NCBI GenBank assembly: GCA_035700805.1
Contig: DASSOG010000050.1
Coordinates: 1 to 64,000, forward strand
From: JAGWRI01 sp035700805
Lineage (GTDB): Bacteria > Gemmatimonadota > Gemmatimonadetes > Gemmatimonadales > Gemmatimonadaceae
Reading direction: 5' to 3'
DNA length: 64,000 nt
This document shows, piece after piece, positions 17,201-25,629 of this stretch. Every line of letters begins with the position of its first letter. The stretch's first letter is position 1. The notes under the pieces were generated by a model. That model made no database searches. It was given only the letters and a program-made list of their open reading frames with translations, and had not been told where the DNA came from. Made by a program: the position numbers and the translations under genes.

Positions 17201-20200
17201 TCAGCAGGCCGGTGGATGAATGCCCGCGGGTGGGGCGATGGCCGCGTGCCCATTCCGGCGCAGCAACGCGTTGAAGGTCGGCAGATCCCGTCCAACTACC
17301 GAACGCCACGCCGTGGCGGCAGCGGTCAGCTCGCCACACGCCTGCGCGGCGGACGCCCGCATGGCCGGTGTGGGCGCCATATCGCCCGGGTCCAGCAGGT
17401 CGAGCTGGCGGATGAACGCGCCGTTCACTGAACGGAAACTCGGCGGCGCACTTCCACCGCCCCGGCCAAAGCCGAAGCCACGCCCGCCGGCCTCCTCGCC
17501 GCTTACGCTGTCCACCTTGGCGGCGAATGCGGCGGCCGCCGTCCCAACCTCGCCGCCCTCGTTCACGAGCGCCTTGGCCGCCGTGCTCACCGACTCCGCC
17601 TGCTGGTATCCGTCCCACGCGGCACGCGCGCCGTCGTACATCCGGAGCTGCAGCGCGAACTGCGCGCGCACCGCGACGTCGGTGGCGGGCGAACGCGGAT
17701 CATTGCGCACGCTGAACGACTGACTATACGCTTTTCCATCTACCGTGAGCCGAGCCGTGTACGTGCCCGGGGGCGCCAGTGGCCCTTGCGGCGACACCGG
17801 CGTGAGGCCCGGGTTGGCATTGATGCCAAAGGAGTGGCTGAAGGCCGGCGGGTCGTCGTAGCGGATGTCCCAGTTCACGCGATTGAGCCCCACCGCCGTG
17901 GGCAGGGGACGCGGAGTGGCCAGCCAGAAGTCCGGCTCTGGCGGATGCGCCGCCTCTTCCACGGGCTGGATGGGCGCGCTGGACATGTGCCGCACCACGC
18001 GCCCCGAGGCATCGAGGATGTCCAGCGTGATGTCGCCCTGGGGCGCCGCGCCCAGGGAGTAATAGATGAGCGCACCGGACGGCGGGTTGAGTGAATGCGG
18101 AACTTCGGGCGGGAAGGGCGTGTCCTGGTTCACGTTGCGCCGCACCCGCACCGCGTTGCCCGGCTTGAACAGGTGGGCCGGCACGTCCACGGCGACCGCC
18201 GCCATCTGCCGCAGTGGCGAGATGTCGTCCAGGATCCAGATGCCCCGCCCGTAGGTTCCCACCACGAGATCGTTGCCCTTGATCACGGCATCGCGATAGG
18301 ATGTGGTAGGCAGGTTGAGCTGCAGCGATTGCCAGTGGTCGCCGTCGTCGAACGACACGAACATGCCGCTCTCGGTGCCGGCGAACACCAGGCCCGCCAC
18401 CTTCGTGTCACCGCGAATCACGCGCGCAAAGCTGCCGCCCGGCTGGTCGGTGGGCAGGCCGTCCACGATCTTCACCCAGGTCTTGCCATAGTCCCGCGTG
18501 CGATAGAAGAAGGGTTCGTAGATACCCAGCGTGTGGAAGTCCACGGCCACGTACGCCTCGCCGGCGTTGACATGCGATGCGTCAATGGCGTCCAGGTCCG
18601 CGTTCTCGCGATTGGGCAGGTTGGCGATGCTCACGTCCTGCCAGGTCTTGCCGTCGTCGCGCGTGAGCTTGATGAGCCCATTGTTGGTGGACACCCAGAT
18701 GACGCCAGGTGCCACGGTGCTGGGCGAGATGGCTTCGATGAGCCCGCCGCGTGGCCCGGCGCCGCCGCGTCCTCCGCGGCCACCCCGCCCGCCCGCCGCC
18801 GTCGCCGATGGAGGCGTGACGCCCTTGGGATACCCCAGGTCGGGACTCAGCCGGTGCCAGTGGGCGCCACCGTCGGTGGTGGCCATCACGGACTGGAAGC
18901 CGGCCAGCAGTTCGTGCTGGTTCCACGGCACCCAGACCAGCGGATTGGTGGACGTCTGCCGCAGGTCAAGCGCGGGATCCACGCTGGGGCTGACGTTGAT
19001 GGTCTGCTCGCTCGGATAGCTGATTTTCAGTATGCCCGACCCGCTGGCGTAGACATTGTCCGGGTTCAGCGGGTCGGCCACGATGGAGCCCCACTCCCAG
19101 CCACCCACCGGATCCCAGTCGCGGGGCGTGATCTCGCCAAAGTTGCCGCGGCTGCGCACGCGGATGGCGCCCGCGTCCTGTTGCGGCGCGTACACCCAGT
19201 AGGGATACGAGTTGTCCACTGACAGGTGATACACCTGCTCCGTGCTCTGGTTGTACCACGGGCTCCAGCTCCGACCACCATTCAGGCTCACGGTCGCGCC
19301 CTGGTCCAGGCCGAGCAGCATGCGCTGCCCGTTGGTGGGATCGATCCAGAGCTGCTGCGGATCATCGCCGCCCGGCGCGCCCTTGAACCCGGTCCAGGTC
19401 TTGCCACCATCGCGCGACACATAGCTCGACGTATTCACCACGTAGATCACGTCCGGATTGCCCGGATCCACGTACACGCCGCAGTTGTAGCCACCCTGCC
19501 CGTTGCGGATGCGCCGGTCGTCGGCGCCAACCTGGTACCAGCTCGCGCCGCCGTCGTCCGAGCGATAGACGCCGCTGTTCATCGTGATGAACATGCGCTG
19601 GCCGTCGGTGTGGGCGGCCACGGCCACCGAGGTCCGCCCACTCAGCTCCGGCAGCCCATGCCCACTGATCTCGGTCCACGTCACGCCTTCATCCAGGGAC
19701 TTGAACAGGTGCGTGCCCACGGGCCCGCCAAAGGCGCCTCGCGCGGTAGACCCGGCCGGCACGAAATGCTGGTCGGTGGTGGCCAGCACCACATTTGGCT
19801 TGTCATATGCCGCCGCCAGCTTCACGCCGCCCACCGTGTCGCTCACGAAGAGCGTCCGCGTCCACGTCTGCCCCCCGTCGGTGGACCGGAACACCCCGCG
19901 CTGGCCGCTCTTCGCGTGAATGTTCCCCTCGGCCGCCACCAGCAGCACGTCCGGATTCCCGGGATCCACCAGGATGGACGGGATCTGCTTCGTGGAGTCC
20001 AGCCCGATGTGCGTCCACGTGTGGCCCGCGTCCGTGGACTTGTACATCCCGTTGCCTTCGTTGATCGCGCCGCCGGTGATGATGTCGCCCGTGCCCACGT
20101 AGATGACGTTCGTGTCGGACGGCGCCACTTCCACCGCGCCAATGGACGACACGTCCTTCACCTGGTCGCTGAACACCTGGTGCCACGTGACGCCGGCGTC

Positions 20201-20491
20201 GCTCGTCTTCCATACGCCGCCCGCGGGCGAGCCAAAGTAGAACACGCCGGGCTCACCCACCGCGCCGCTCACCGCCGCCACGCGTCCGGCGCGCAGCGGT
20301 CCAATGTTACGCCACACCAGGCCCGAAAGCATCCGCGGCGGCACGGGCAGTGGCGCATGCAGCGCCGGGGGCCTGGCGGCCACGGTGAACAGCAGCACGA
20401 CGGCCAGGCTGGAGGTGATCTGCCACGACGGCTTGCGGACGCGAATGGACATGTGCAACAGGCCTCGGAATGGGGACGGGGATACGCTCAT
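17201..20491 (-). CDS. Exported VPS10/sortilin-like BNR-repeat protein
   Basis: About 1096 aa. A long signal/anchor (SSLAVVLLFTVAA) precedes many BNR/Asp-box repeats such as STDAGHTWTHIG, STDGGQTWTRT, SDDGGASWYQVG and SRDGGKTWTGF, the mark of a sortilin-type ten-bladed propeller. After about residue 780 comes a Fn3/GlyGly-CTERM-like beta region and a helical tail. Two Gly/Arg-rich loops are present (GGRGGRGGRGGAGPRGG and GGRGFGFGRGGG). These proteins are usually called glycosyl hydrolases, but no glycosidase catalytic site is evident. A GGAGGG site seven bases upstream supports the start at 20491. It is divergent from an M28 peptidase. Confidence 0.85.
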   Translation of the reverse strand: MSVSPSPFRGLLHMSIRVRKPSWQITSSLAVVLLFTVAARPPALHAPLPVPPRMLSGLVWRNIGPLRAGRVAAVSGAVGEPGVFYFGSPAGGVWKTSDAGVTWHQVFSDQVKDVSSIGAVEVAPSDTNVIYVGTGDIITGGAINEGNGMYKSTDAGHTWTHIGLDSTKQIPSILVDPGNPDVLLVAAEGNIHAKSGQRGVFRSTDGGQTWTRTLFVSDTVGGVKLAAAYDKPNVVLATTDQHFVPAGSTARGAFGGPVGTHLFKSLDEGVTWTEISGHGLPELSGRTSVAVAAHTDGQRMFITMNSGVYRSDDGGASWYQVGADDRRIRNGQGGYNCGVYVDPGNPDVIYVVNTSSYVSRDGGKTWTGFKGAPGGDDPQQLWIDPTNGQRMLLGLDQGATVSLNGGRSWSPWYNQSTEQVYHLSVDNSYPYWVYAPQQDAGAIRVRSRGNFGEITPRDWDPVGGWEWGSIVADPLNPDNVYASGSGILKISYPSEQTINVSPSVDPALDLRQTSTNPLVWVPWNQHELLAGFQSVMATTDGGAHWHRLSPDLGYPKGVTPPSATAAGGRGGRGGRGGAGPRGGLIEAISPSTVAPGVIWVSTNNGLIKLTRDDGKTWQDVSIANLPNRENADLDAIDASHVNAGEAYVAVDFHTLGIYEPFFYRTRDYGKTWVKIVDGLPTDQPGGSFARVIRGDTKVAGLVFAGTESGMFVSFDDGDHWQSLQLNLPTTSYRDAVIKGNDLVVGTYGRGIWILDDISPLRQMAAVAVDVPAHLFKPGNAVRVRRNVNQDTPFPPEVPHSLNPPSGALIYYSLGAAPQGDITLDILDASGRVVRHMSSAPIQPVEEAAHPPEPDFWLATPRPLPTAVGLNRVNWDIRYDDPPAFSHSFGINANPGLTPVSPQGPLAPPGTYTARLTVDGKAYSQSFSVRNDPRSPATDVAVRAQFALQLRMYDGARAAWDGYQQAESVSTAAKALVNEGGEVGTAAAAFAAKVDSVSGEEAGGRGFGFGRGGGSAPPSFRSVNGAFIRQLDLLDPGDMAPTPAMRASAAQACGELTAAATAWRSVVGRDLPTFNALLRRNGHAAIAPPAGIHPPAC

Positions 20492-20607
20492 GAATCGACC
20501 CTCCCGCCGCAAGCCCCGTCACCAGGCCCCGGCCCCTTGCGTTGCAGTTTGCACGCCCCCGGTTCACATTCTGCCACGCGTCGCATTCGAACCCCCGGAG
20601 GATTGCC

Positions 20608-22467
20608 GTGCCCGCTCGTCATGCCCTGCCCGCCATCCGAACGCTGGCCGCGTTCGCGCTCACTACGCTCCTCGCCGCGCCCGCCGCGGCGCAGGGCGGA
20701 ACCCGCGCCCGCGCCAGCCAGAAGCCCGTGTGGCCCGACGAGGGCCCCATGACCTGGACGCCCCGCCCCACCAGTCCGGAGATCACCGCCAGCGACCTCC
20801 GCACCCGCCTCTATGGATTTGCCGACGACTCCATGCAGGGCCGCCGCATGGGGGAACTGGGCAACTACAAGGGCACCACGTACATCGCGGGCGAGTTCCA
20901 GCGCATGGGCCTGAAGCCCGCGGGGGACGGCGGCACCTTCTTCCAGACGGTGCAGTACGGACCCATCGGGTTTGACAGCGCGGCTTCGAGGCTGGTCATT
21001 GCCGGCCGCGCCGCGGTGGCCGGCCGCGACTGGGTGCCCCTCCGGCCCAACGGCTCAAGCGGCATCGGAGGGACTGCGGATCTGTCCGGCGTTCCGGTGG
21101 TGTTTGGCGGACGCTACGGCGACTCGGCGCCGCTCGATCCTGCCGTGTACCGCGGCAAGGTCGTAGTGCTGCTCGGCGGGCCGGCGGCGCTCGCCCGCTT
21201 CGGGCGCGGCGCGACCACCCCGCCAAGCTGCGACTCGGTGCCCAACCATTTTGGCGCCGAGGCCGTGATTGCCGACTCGGCCGCCATGTCGCGACGGCGG
21301 GGACGCGGGCGGGGTGCCTTTACCCGGACACCACCCGACACGCGCGCCGCGACTGCCGGCGCGGTGGCCGTATTGTACGTGAACCTGGATGACTCCTCCG
21401 ATGCCGCGGCCGGCGCGTTCACCCAGCGGAGTATCATGCGACCCACGCCGGAGCCCGCGGGAACCCCGGCCGGCGCGTCCATCACGCGCGCCACCGCCGA
21501 GCGGATCTTCGGACGTCAGGTGGATCAGCTCGCCGCGGGCGCCACGGGCCGGCCCGTCTCCGCGCGCTGGGACTACGCGTGGCACCTGGCGCAGTGGCCG
21601 GCACGCAACGTCGTGGCCGTCATGCCCGGCTCCGACCCCGCCAGAGCCGGGGAGTACATCCTGATCAGCGCGCACAACGACCACATCGGCGTCAACAACC
21701 ACCCGGTTGACCACGATTCGCTCCGCGCGGTGAACACCGTCACCCGTCGGCAGGGCGCCAACGATCCGGTGTGCCGGCCCAATGCCAGCCAGCAGCACCG
21801 CATCGATTCCATCATTGCGCGGGCCCGGAGCATCCGTCCCCCGCGGCTGGATTCCATCAACAACGGCGCCGATGACGATGGGTCGGGCACGGTGATCCTG
21901 CTGGAGATCGCGGAGCAGTTCTCGCGCGAGCATCCCGCGCGCTCCATCATCTTCGTGTCGCACACCGGCGAGGAAGAGGGTCTGTACGGCTCCGAGTGGT
22001 TCACCGCTCACCCCACGATTCCGCTGGATTCCGTGGTGGCGGCCTTGAACATGGACATGGAGGCCAAGGGCCGCGTGGACCAGGTGATGTTCGGCGGACC
22101 GACGTCCATCCAGATCCTGGGCGCGCGACGGCTGTCGCGGGAGTTCGGGGACATCATCGATTCCGTGAACGCCGTGCGCACGCCCGTGATGGCGATTGAT
22201 CGCAGTTGGGACGTGCCCGCGAACCCGCTCAACCGGTTCTGCCGCAGCGACCAGGTGAACTACGTGCTGCACGACATCCCCACGGCGTATTTCTCCACGG
22301 GGTACGCGCAGGACTACCATCAGGTGACTGACGAACCGCAGTACGCGGACTACGATCACATGGCGGCCATTGGCGGCTTCGTGCACCAGATTGCAATGGC
22401 CGTGGCCACGCGGGCGGACAAGCCGAGTATCGCGGGGAACGATCCGCGGTATCCCACGTGCCGGTAG
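20608..22467 (+). CDS. Exported M28 family metallopeptidase with PA-like insert
   Basis: About 619 aa from a GTG start preceded by CGGAGGATTGCC. The signal peptide ends at AAPAAAQ. The zinc ligands are H in SAHNDHIG, D in NGADDDGSG, the Glu pair in TGEEEGLYGS, D in NMDMEAKG and H in QDYHQVTDE. A long insertion between the first His and Asp motifs carries Cys residues, and an Arg/Gly segment (SRRRGRGRGAF) lies in the PA-like region. It resembles aminopeptidase/PSMA-like exopeptidases of Bacteroidota and Gemmatimonadota. The upstream frame to 20542 lacks a signal-like start and is not used. Confidence 0.92.
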   Translation: MPARHALPAIRTLAAFALTTLLAAPAAAQGGTRARASQKPVWPDEGPMTWTPRPTSPEITASDLRTRLYGFADDSMQGRRMGELGNYKGTTYIAGEFQRMGLKPAGDGGTFFQTVQYGPIGFDSAASRLVIAGRAAVAGRDWVPLRPNGSSGIGGTADLSGVPVVFGGRYGDSAPLDPAVYRGKVVVLLGGPAALARFGRGATTPPSCDSVPNHFGAEAVIADSAAMSRRRGRGRGAFTRTPPDTRAATAGAVAVLYVNLDDSSDAAAGAFTQRSIMRPTPEPAGTPAGASITRATAERIFGRQVDQLAAGATGRPVSARWDYAWHLAQWPARNVVAVMPGSDPARAGEYILISAHNDHIGVNNHPVDHDSLRAVNTVTRRQGANDPVCRPNASQQHRIDSIIARARSIRPPRLDSINNGADDDGSGTVILLEIAEQFSREHPARSIIFVSHTGEEEGLYGSEWFTAHPTIPLDSVVAALNMDMEAKGRVDQVMFGGPTSIQILGARRLSREFGDIIDSVNAVRTPVMAIDRSWDVPANPLNRFCRSDQVNYVLHDIPTAYFSTGYAQDYHQVTDEPQYADYDHMAAIGGFVHQIAMAVATRADKPSIAGNDPRYPTCR

Positions 22468-22544
22468 GCGGTGGCGGGCGTCCCGGGATGCACGCCGGGT
22501 CGCGCGCCCTTTGGATGGCCGATACCACCATCAGGGGGTTCAGA

Positions 22545-24683
22545 ATGTCAGGTATGCGATTAGTATTTCTTGTAACCATCGGCGCGGCCGTCGCCGCCTG
22601 TTCCCCCTCTCCCCGTTCAGCCGGCGGGTCCAATCCGCTCATGTTCACCAGCACGTTGCCATTCCAGGCGCCGCCCTTTGACCGGATCACGGACGCGGAC
22701 TACCAGCCGGCCATCGAGGCCGGCATGGCGGAGGAGCTCGCCCAGGTGGACTCCATCGCCAGCAACCCCGCGCCACCCACGTTCGAGAACACGTACGTCG
22801 CGTTGCAGAAGACCGGCACCCTGCTCAACCGGGTGATGCAGGTGTTCAACGCCGTGACCAGCGCCAACACCAACCCCACGCTGCAGAAGGTGGAGGCCGA
22901 GACCGCGCCGCAACTGGCCGCGCACAACGACGCGATCGTGCTCAACGCCAGGCTGTTCCAGCGGCTCAAGGCCGTGTACGACCAGCGCGCGACCCTGAAC
23001 CTTGATCCTGAGTCGCTGCGGCTGGTCAATGTCGTATACGACAACTTCGTGCGCGCCGGGGCCAACCTGCCTGATGCCGACAAGGCCAGACTCAAGCAAC
23101 TGAACCAGGAGCTGGCCACGCTCAACACCACGTTCACCACCCGGCTGCTGGCGGCCACCAAGGCTGGCGCGCTGGTGGTGGACGACAAGGCAAAGCTCGC
23201 CGGGCTGAGCGATGCGCAGGTGGCCGCCGCGGCCACGGCGGCGGCCGATCGGGGGCTCCAGGGCAAGTGGCTGATTCCGCTGCAGAACACCACGCAGCAG
23301 CCGCTCCTGGCGCAGCTCAGCGATCGCGCCACGCGAAAGGCGCTGTTCGAGGCCGGGTGGACGCGCACCGAGCGGGGCGATTCCAACGACACCCGCGCCA
23401 CCATCCTCCAGTACGCCAAGGTGCGCGCCGAGGAGGCCGCGCTGCTGGGTTTCCCCAACTGGGCGGCGTGGAAGCTCACGGATCAGATGGCCAGGACGCC
23501 CGCGAACGTGGAAGCGTTCATGGCCAAGCTCGCGCCGGCCACGGTTGCCCAGGCTCGGCGGGAGGCGGCCATCCTGCAGGCGTACATTGACAGTACCCGG
23601 AAGGCCGCGGGCCAGCCGGGGTTCCAGCTCCAGCCCTGGGACTGGGAGTATTATACGCAGAAAGTCATGAAGGTCCGGTACGGCATTGACCAGGACGAGA
23701 TCCGGCCGTACTTCGAGCTGGACAACGTGCTCCAGAACGGCGTGTTCTACGCCGCGCACGAGCTGTACGGCCTGACCTTCCGGGAGCGGCACGACATCCC
23801 CGTCTGGCAGAAGGACGTGCGCGTCTTTGAGGTGTTTGACGCGGACAGCAAGCCGCTGGGGTTGTTCTACTGCGACTACTTCAAGCGGGACAACAAGTCA
23901 GGTGGCGCGTGGATGGACAACCTGGTGACGCAGTCCACGCTGCTCAACCAGCAGCCGGTGATCTACAACGTGGCCAACTTCGCGGCGCCCGCGCCCGGCC
24001 AACCCGCGCTGCTCACCTGGGATGACGTCATCACGATGTTCCACGAGTTCGGCCACGCCCTGAACGGGTTCTTTGCGGACCAGAAGTACCCCGTGCTGTC
24101 GGGCACCAGCACCGCGCGCGATTTCGTGGAGTTCCCGTCGCAGTTCAACGAATACTGGGCCAGCAACCCCAGGGTGTTCTCGCACTTTGCCATTCACTAC
24201 AAGACCGGCAAGCCCATGCCGGAGGAGCTGGCCCGGAAGATGCGCGAGTCGGCGCTCTTCAACGCCGGCTACGCGATGAGCGAAGTGGTCGAGGCCGCCA
24301 TGCTGGACATGAACTGGCATACCGTTGACGTGCAGCAGGCGCCCACCAGCGTGGATGCCTTCGAGGCCGCCTCACTGAAGAAGGACGGCTTTCCGCCGGA
24401 TCTCGTGCCGCCCCGGTATCGCTCCAGCTACTTCATGCACATCTGGGGCAACGGCTATTCCGCCGGCTACTACGCCTATTTGTGGACGCAGATGCTGGCG
24501 GACAACGCCCACCAGTGGTTCCTGGACAACGGGGGCCTGACGCGGGCCAATGGCGACCGGATCCGGCAGATGGTCCTCTCGCGGGGCAACTCGGAGGACC
24601 TGGCCACGCTGTACGACGCGTGGCTGGGGCATGCGCCGGTCATCGGGCCCATGCTGAAGTTCCGGGGGCTGAGCCACGACTAG
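22545..24683 (+). CDS. M3 family (Dcp-type) dipeptidyl carboxypeptidase lipoprotein
   Basis: 712 aa. The leader MSGMRLVFLVTIGAAVAAC has a lipobox, so it is exported and lipidated, unlike cytosolic OpdA. The thermolysin-like M3 site is intact: H500-E501-F-G-H504 (TMFHEFGHAL) with the third ligand E529 in FVEFPSQF. The C-terminal HIWGNGYSAGYYAYLWTQ is the family substrate-binding loop. It removes dipeptides from peptide C-termini in the periplasm. AGGGGG about seven bases upstream fixes the start. The next plus-strand gene follows after 43 bp. Confidence 0.93.
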   Translation: MSGMRLVFLVTIGAAVAACSPSPRSAGGSNPLMFTSTLPFQAPPFDRITDADYQPAIEAGMAEELAQVDSIASNPAPPTFENTYVALQKTGTLLNRVMQVFNAVTSANTNPTLQKVEAETAPQLAAHNDAIVLNARLFQRLKAVYDQRATLNLDPESLRLVNVVYDNFVRAGANLPDADKARLKQLNQELATLNTTFTTRLLAATKAGALVVDDKAKLAGLSDAQVAAAATAAADRGLQGKWLIPLQNTTQQPLLAQLSDRATRKALFEAGWTRTERGDSNDTRATILQYAKVRAEEAALLGFPNWAAWKLTDQMARTPANVEAFMAKLAPATVAQARREAAILQAYIDSTRKAAGQPGFQLQPWDWEYYTQKVMKVRYGIDQDEIRPYFELDNVLQNGVFYAAHELYGLTFRERHDIPVWQKDVRVFEVFDADSKPLGLFYCDYFKRDNKSGGAWMDNLVTQSTLLNQQPVIYNVANFAAPAPGQPALLTWDDVITMFHEFGHALNGFFADQKYPVLSGTSTARDFVEFPSQFNEYWASNPRVFSHFAIHYKTGKPMPEELARKMRESALFNAGYAMSEVVEAAMLDMNWHTVDVQQAPTSVDAFEAASLKKDGFPPDLVPPRYRSSYFMHIWGNGYSAGYYAYLWTQMLADNAHQWFLDNGGLTRANGDRIRQMVLSRGNSEDLATLYDAWLGHAPVIGPMLKFRGLSHD

Positions 24684-24726
24684 CGCCCCAGGTTTCGATT
24701 CGCCAGGCACACATACCAGGACTGGA

Positions 24727-25629
24727 ATGCACCGTTGCCGCCTTTCCCTCGTGGTCGCCCTCTCCATGGCGGCCGCGACCCCCCTCCTCGCCCAGACCCC
24801 CGCGCTCGCCCCGCTCACGGCGCAACTGCCGGGCGGCACCCGCGAGCTGTCGATGGCCAACGCCGGCATGGGCGCCACCAACGCGAGCGTCCTCTTCTAC
24901 AATCCCGCCCAGGTGGCGGAAGCCCGGGGCACCGACCTCTCGGCCCAACGGTACGGCGCCTCCACACTGCTCACCACGCTGGCCAGCACTGTCTCACTCG
25001 GCGAGGGCGCCATTGGGATCGGCGTCAAGTTGCTGGGCTTCTCCGGCCCCACCGCCGGCCTGGGCAGCCCCGACTCGCTCGGCGCCAATGGCGCCACGGC
25101 GATGTCGGGATTCGAAGCGACCCTGGGCTACGCGCGCGAGCTGCTCGGCGTGCGCGCCGGCCTGAACCTCAAGCTCATGGACCAGGCGCTGGCCGCCACG
25201 CACGATCGCCGAGGCTCCGTGGACGTGGGACTCGCGCGCGACCTGTGGCGGGGCGTACTGGGCGTGAGCGCGCAGAACCTGGGGCCGGCACTCCGGTACG
25301 GCGCCACGCGCGCGTTTCAACCCACGCGGGTCAACGTCGGATATACATCGGACATCCTGCAAGCCGGCCCGCTGGACCTGGACGCCGCCACCAGCGTGGC
25401 CCGCGTGCGGGGCGGCGACTGGACGGCCGCCCTCGGAGGCGAGGTGGCCTGGAGCTGGCTGGAAGGCTACCGGGTGGCCGCGCGCGCGGGCGTCCGAAAT
25501 CCCGCGGCGGGTGAGGGAGCGTGGACCGCGGGCCTTGGCATTTCCGCCGACCGACTCACGCTGGAGGTCGCATCTGACTCGCGACGCCACCGCCCGGCGG
25601 CTTATCGCATCGGCCTGACCATTCGATGA
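24727..25629 (+). CDS. PorV/PorQ-like outer-membrane beta-barrel protein
   Basis: 300 aa with a cleavable signal (VVALSMAAATPLLAQ). The mature start ELSMANAGMGATNASVLFYNPAQVA is the FadL/PorV-PorQ hallmark: GMGgA followed by the NPA turn. Alternating strands follow to a C-terminal YRIGLTIR. PorV-type barrels shuttle or anchor secreted proteins, and FadL relatives carry hydrophobic substrates; which applies here is not clear. Its TGA overlaps the next ATG (ATGA), so it forms an operon with the lipoprotein hydrolase. Confidence 0.83.
   Translation: MHRCRLSLVVALSMAAATPLLAQTPALAPLTAQLPGGTRELSMANAGMGATNASVLFYNPAQVAEARGTDLSAQRYGASTLLTTLASTVSLGEGAIGIGVKLLGFSGPTAGLGSPDSLGANGATAMSGFEATLGYARELLGVRAGLNLKLMDQALAATHDRRGSVDVGLARDLWRGVLGVSAQNLGPALRYGATRAFQPTRVNVGYTSDILQAGPLDLDAATSVARVRGGDWTAALGGEVAWSWLEGYRVAARAGVRNPAAGEGAWTAGLGISADRLTLEVASDSRRHRPAAYRIGLTIR

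Noticed and set aside
17201..20491. Functional glycosidase or sialidase
   Set aside because: Asp-box blades are structural; no catalytic Arg triad, Tyr/Glu pair or acid/base arrangement could be picked out.
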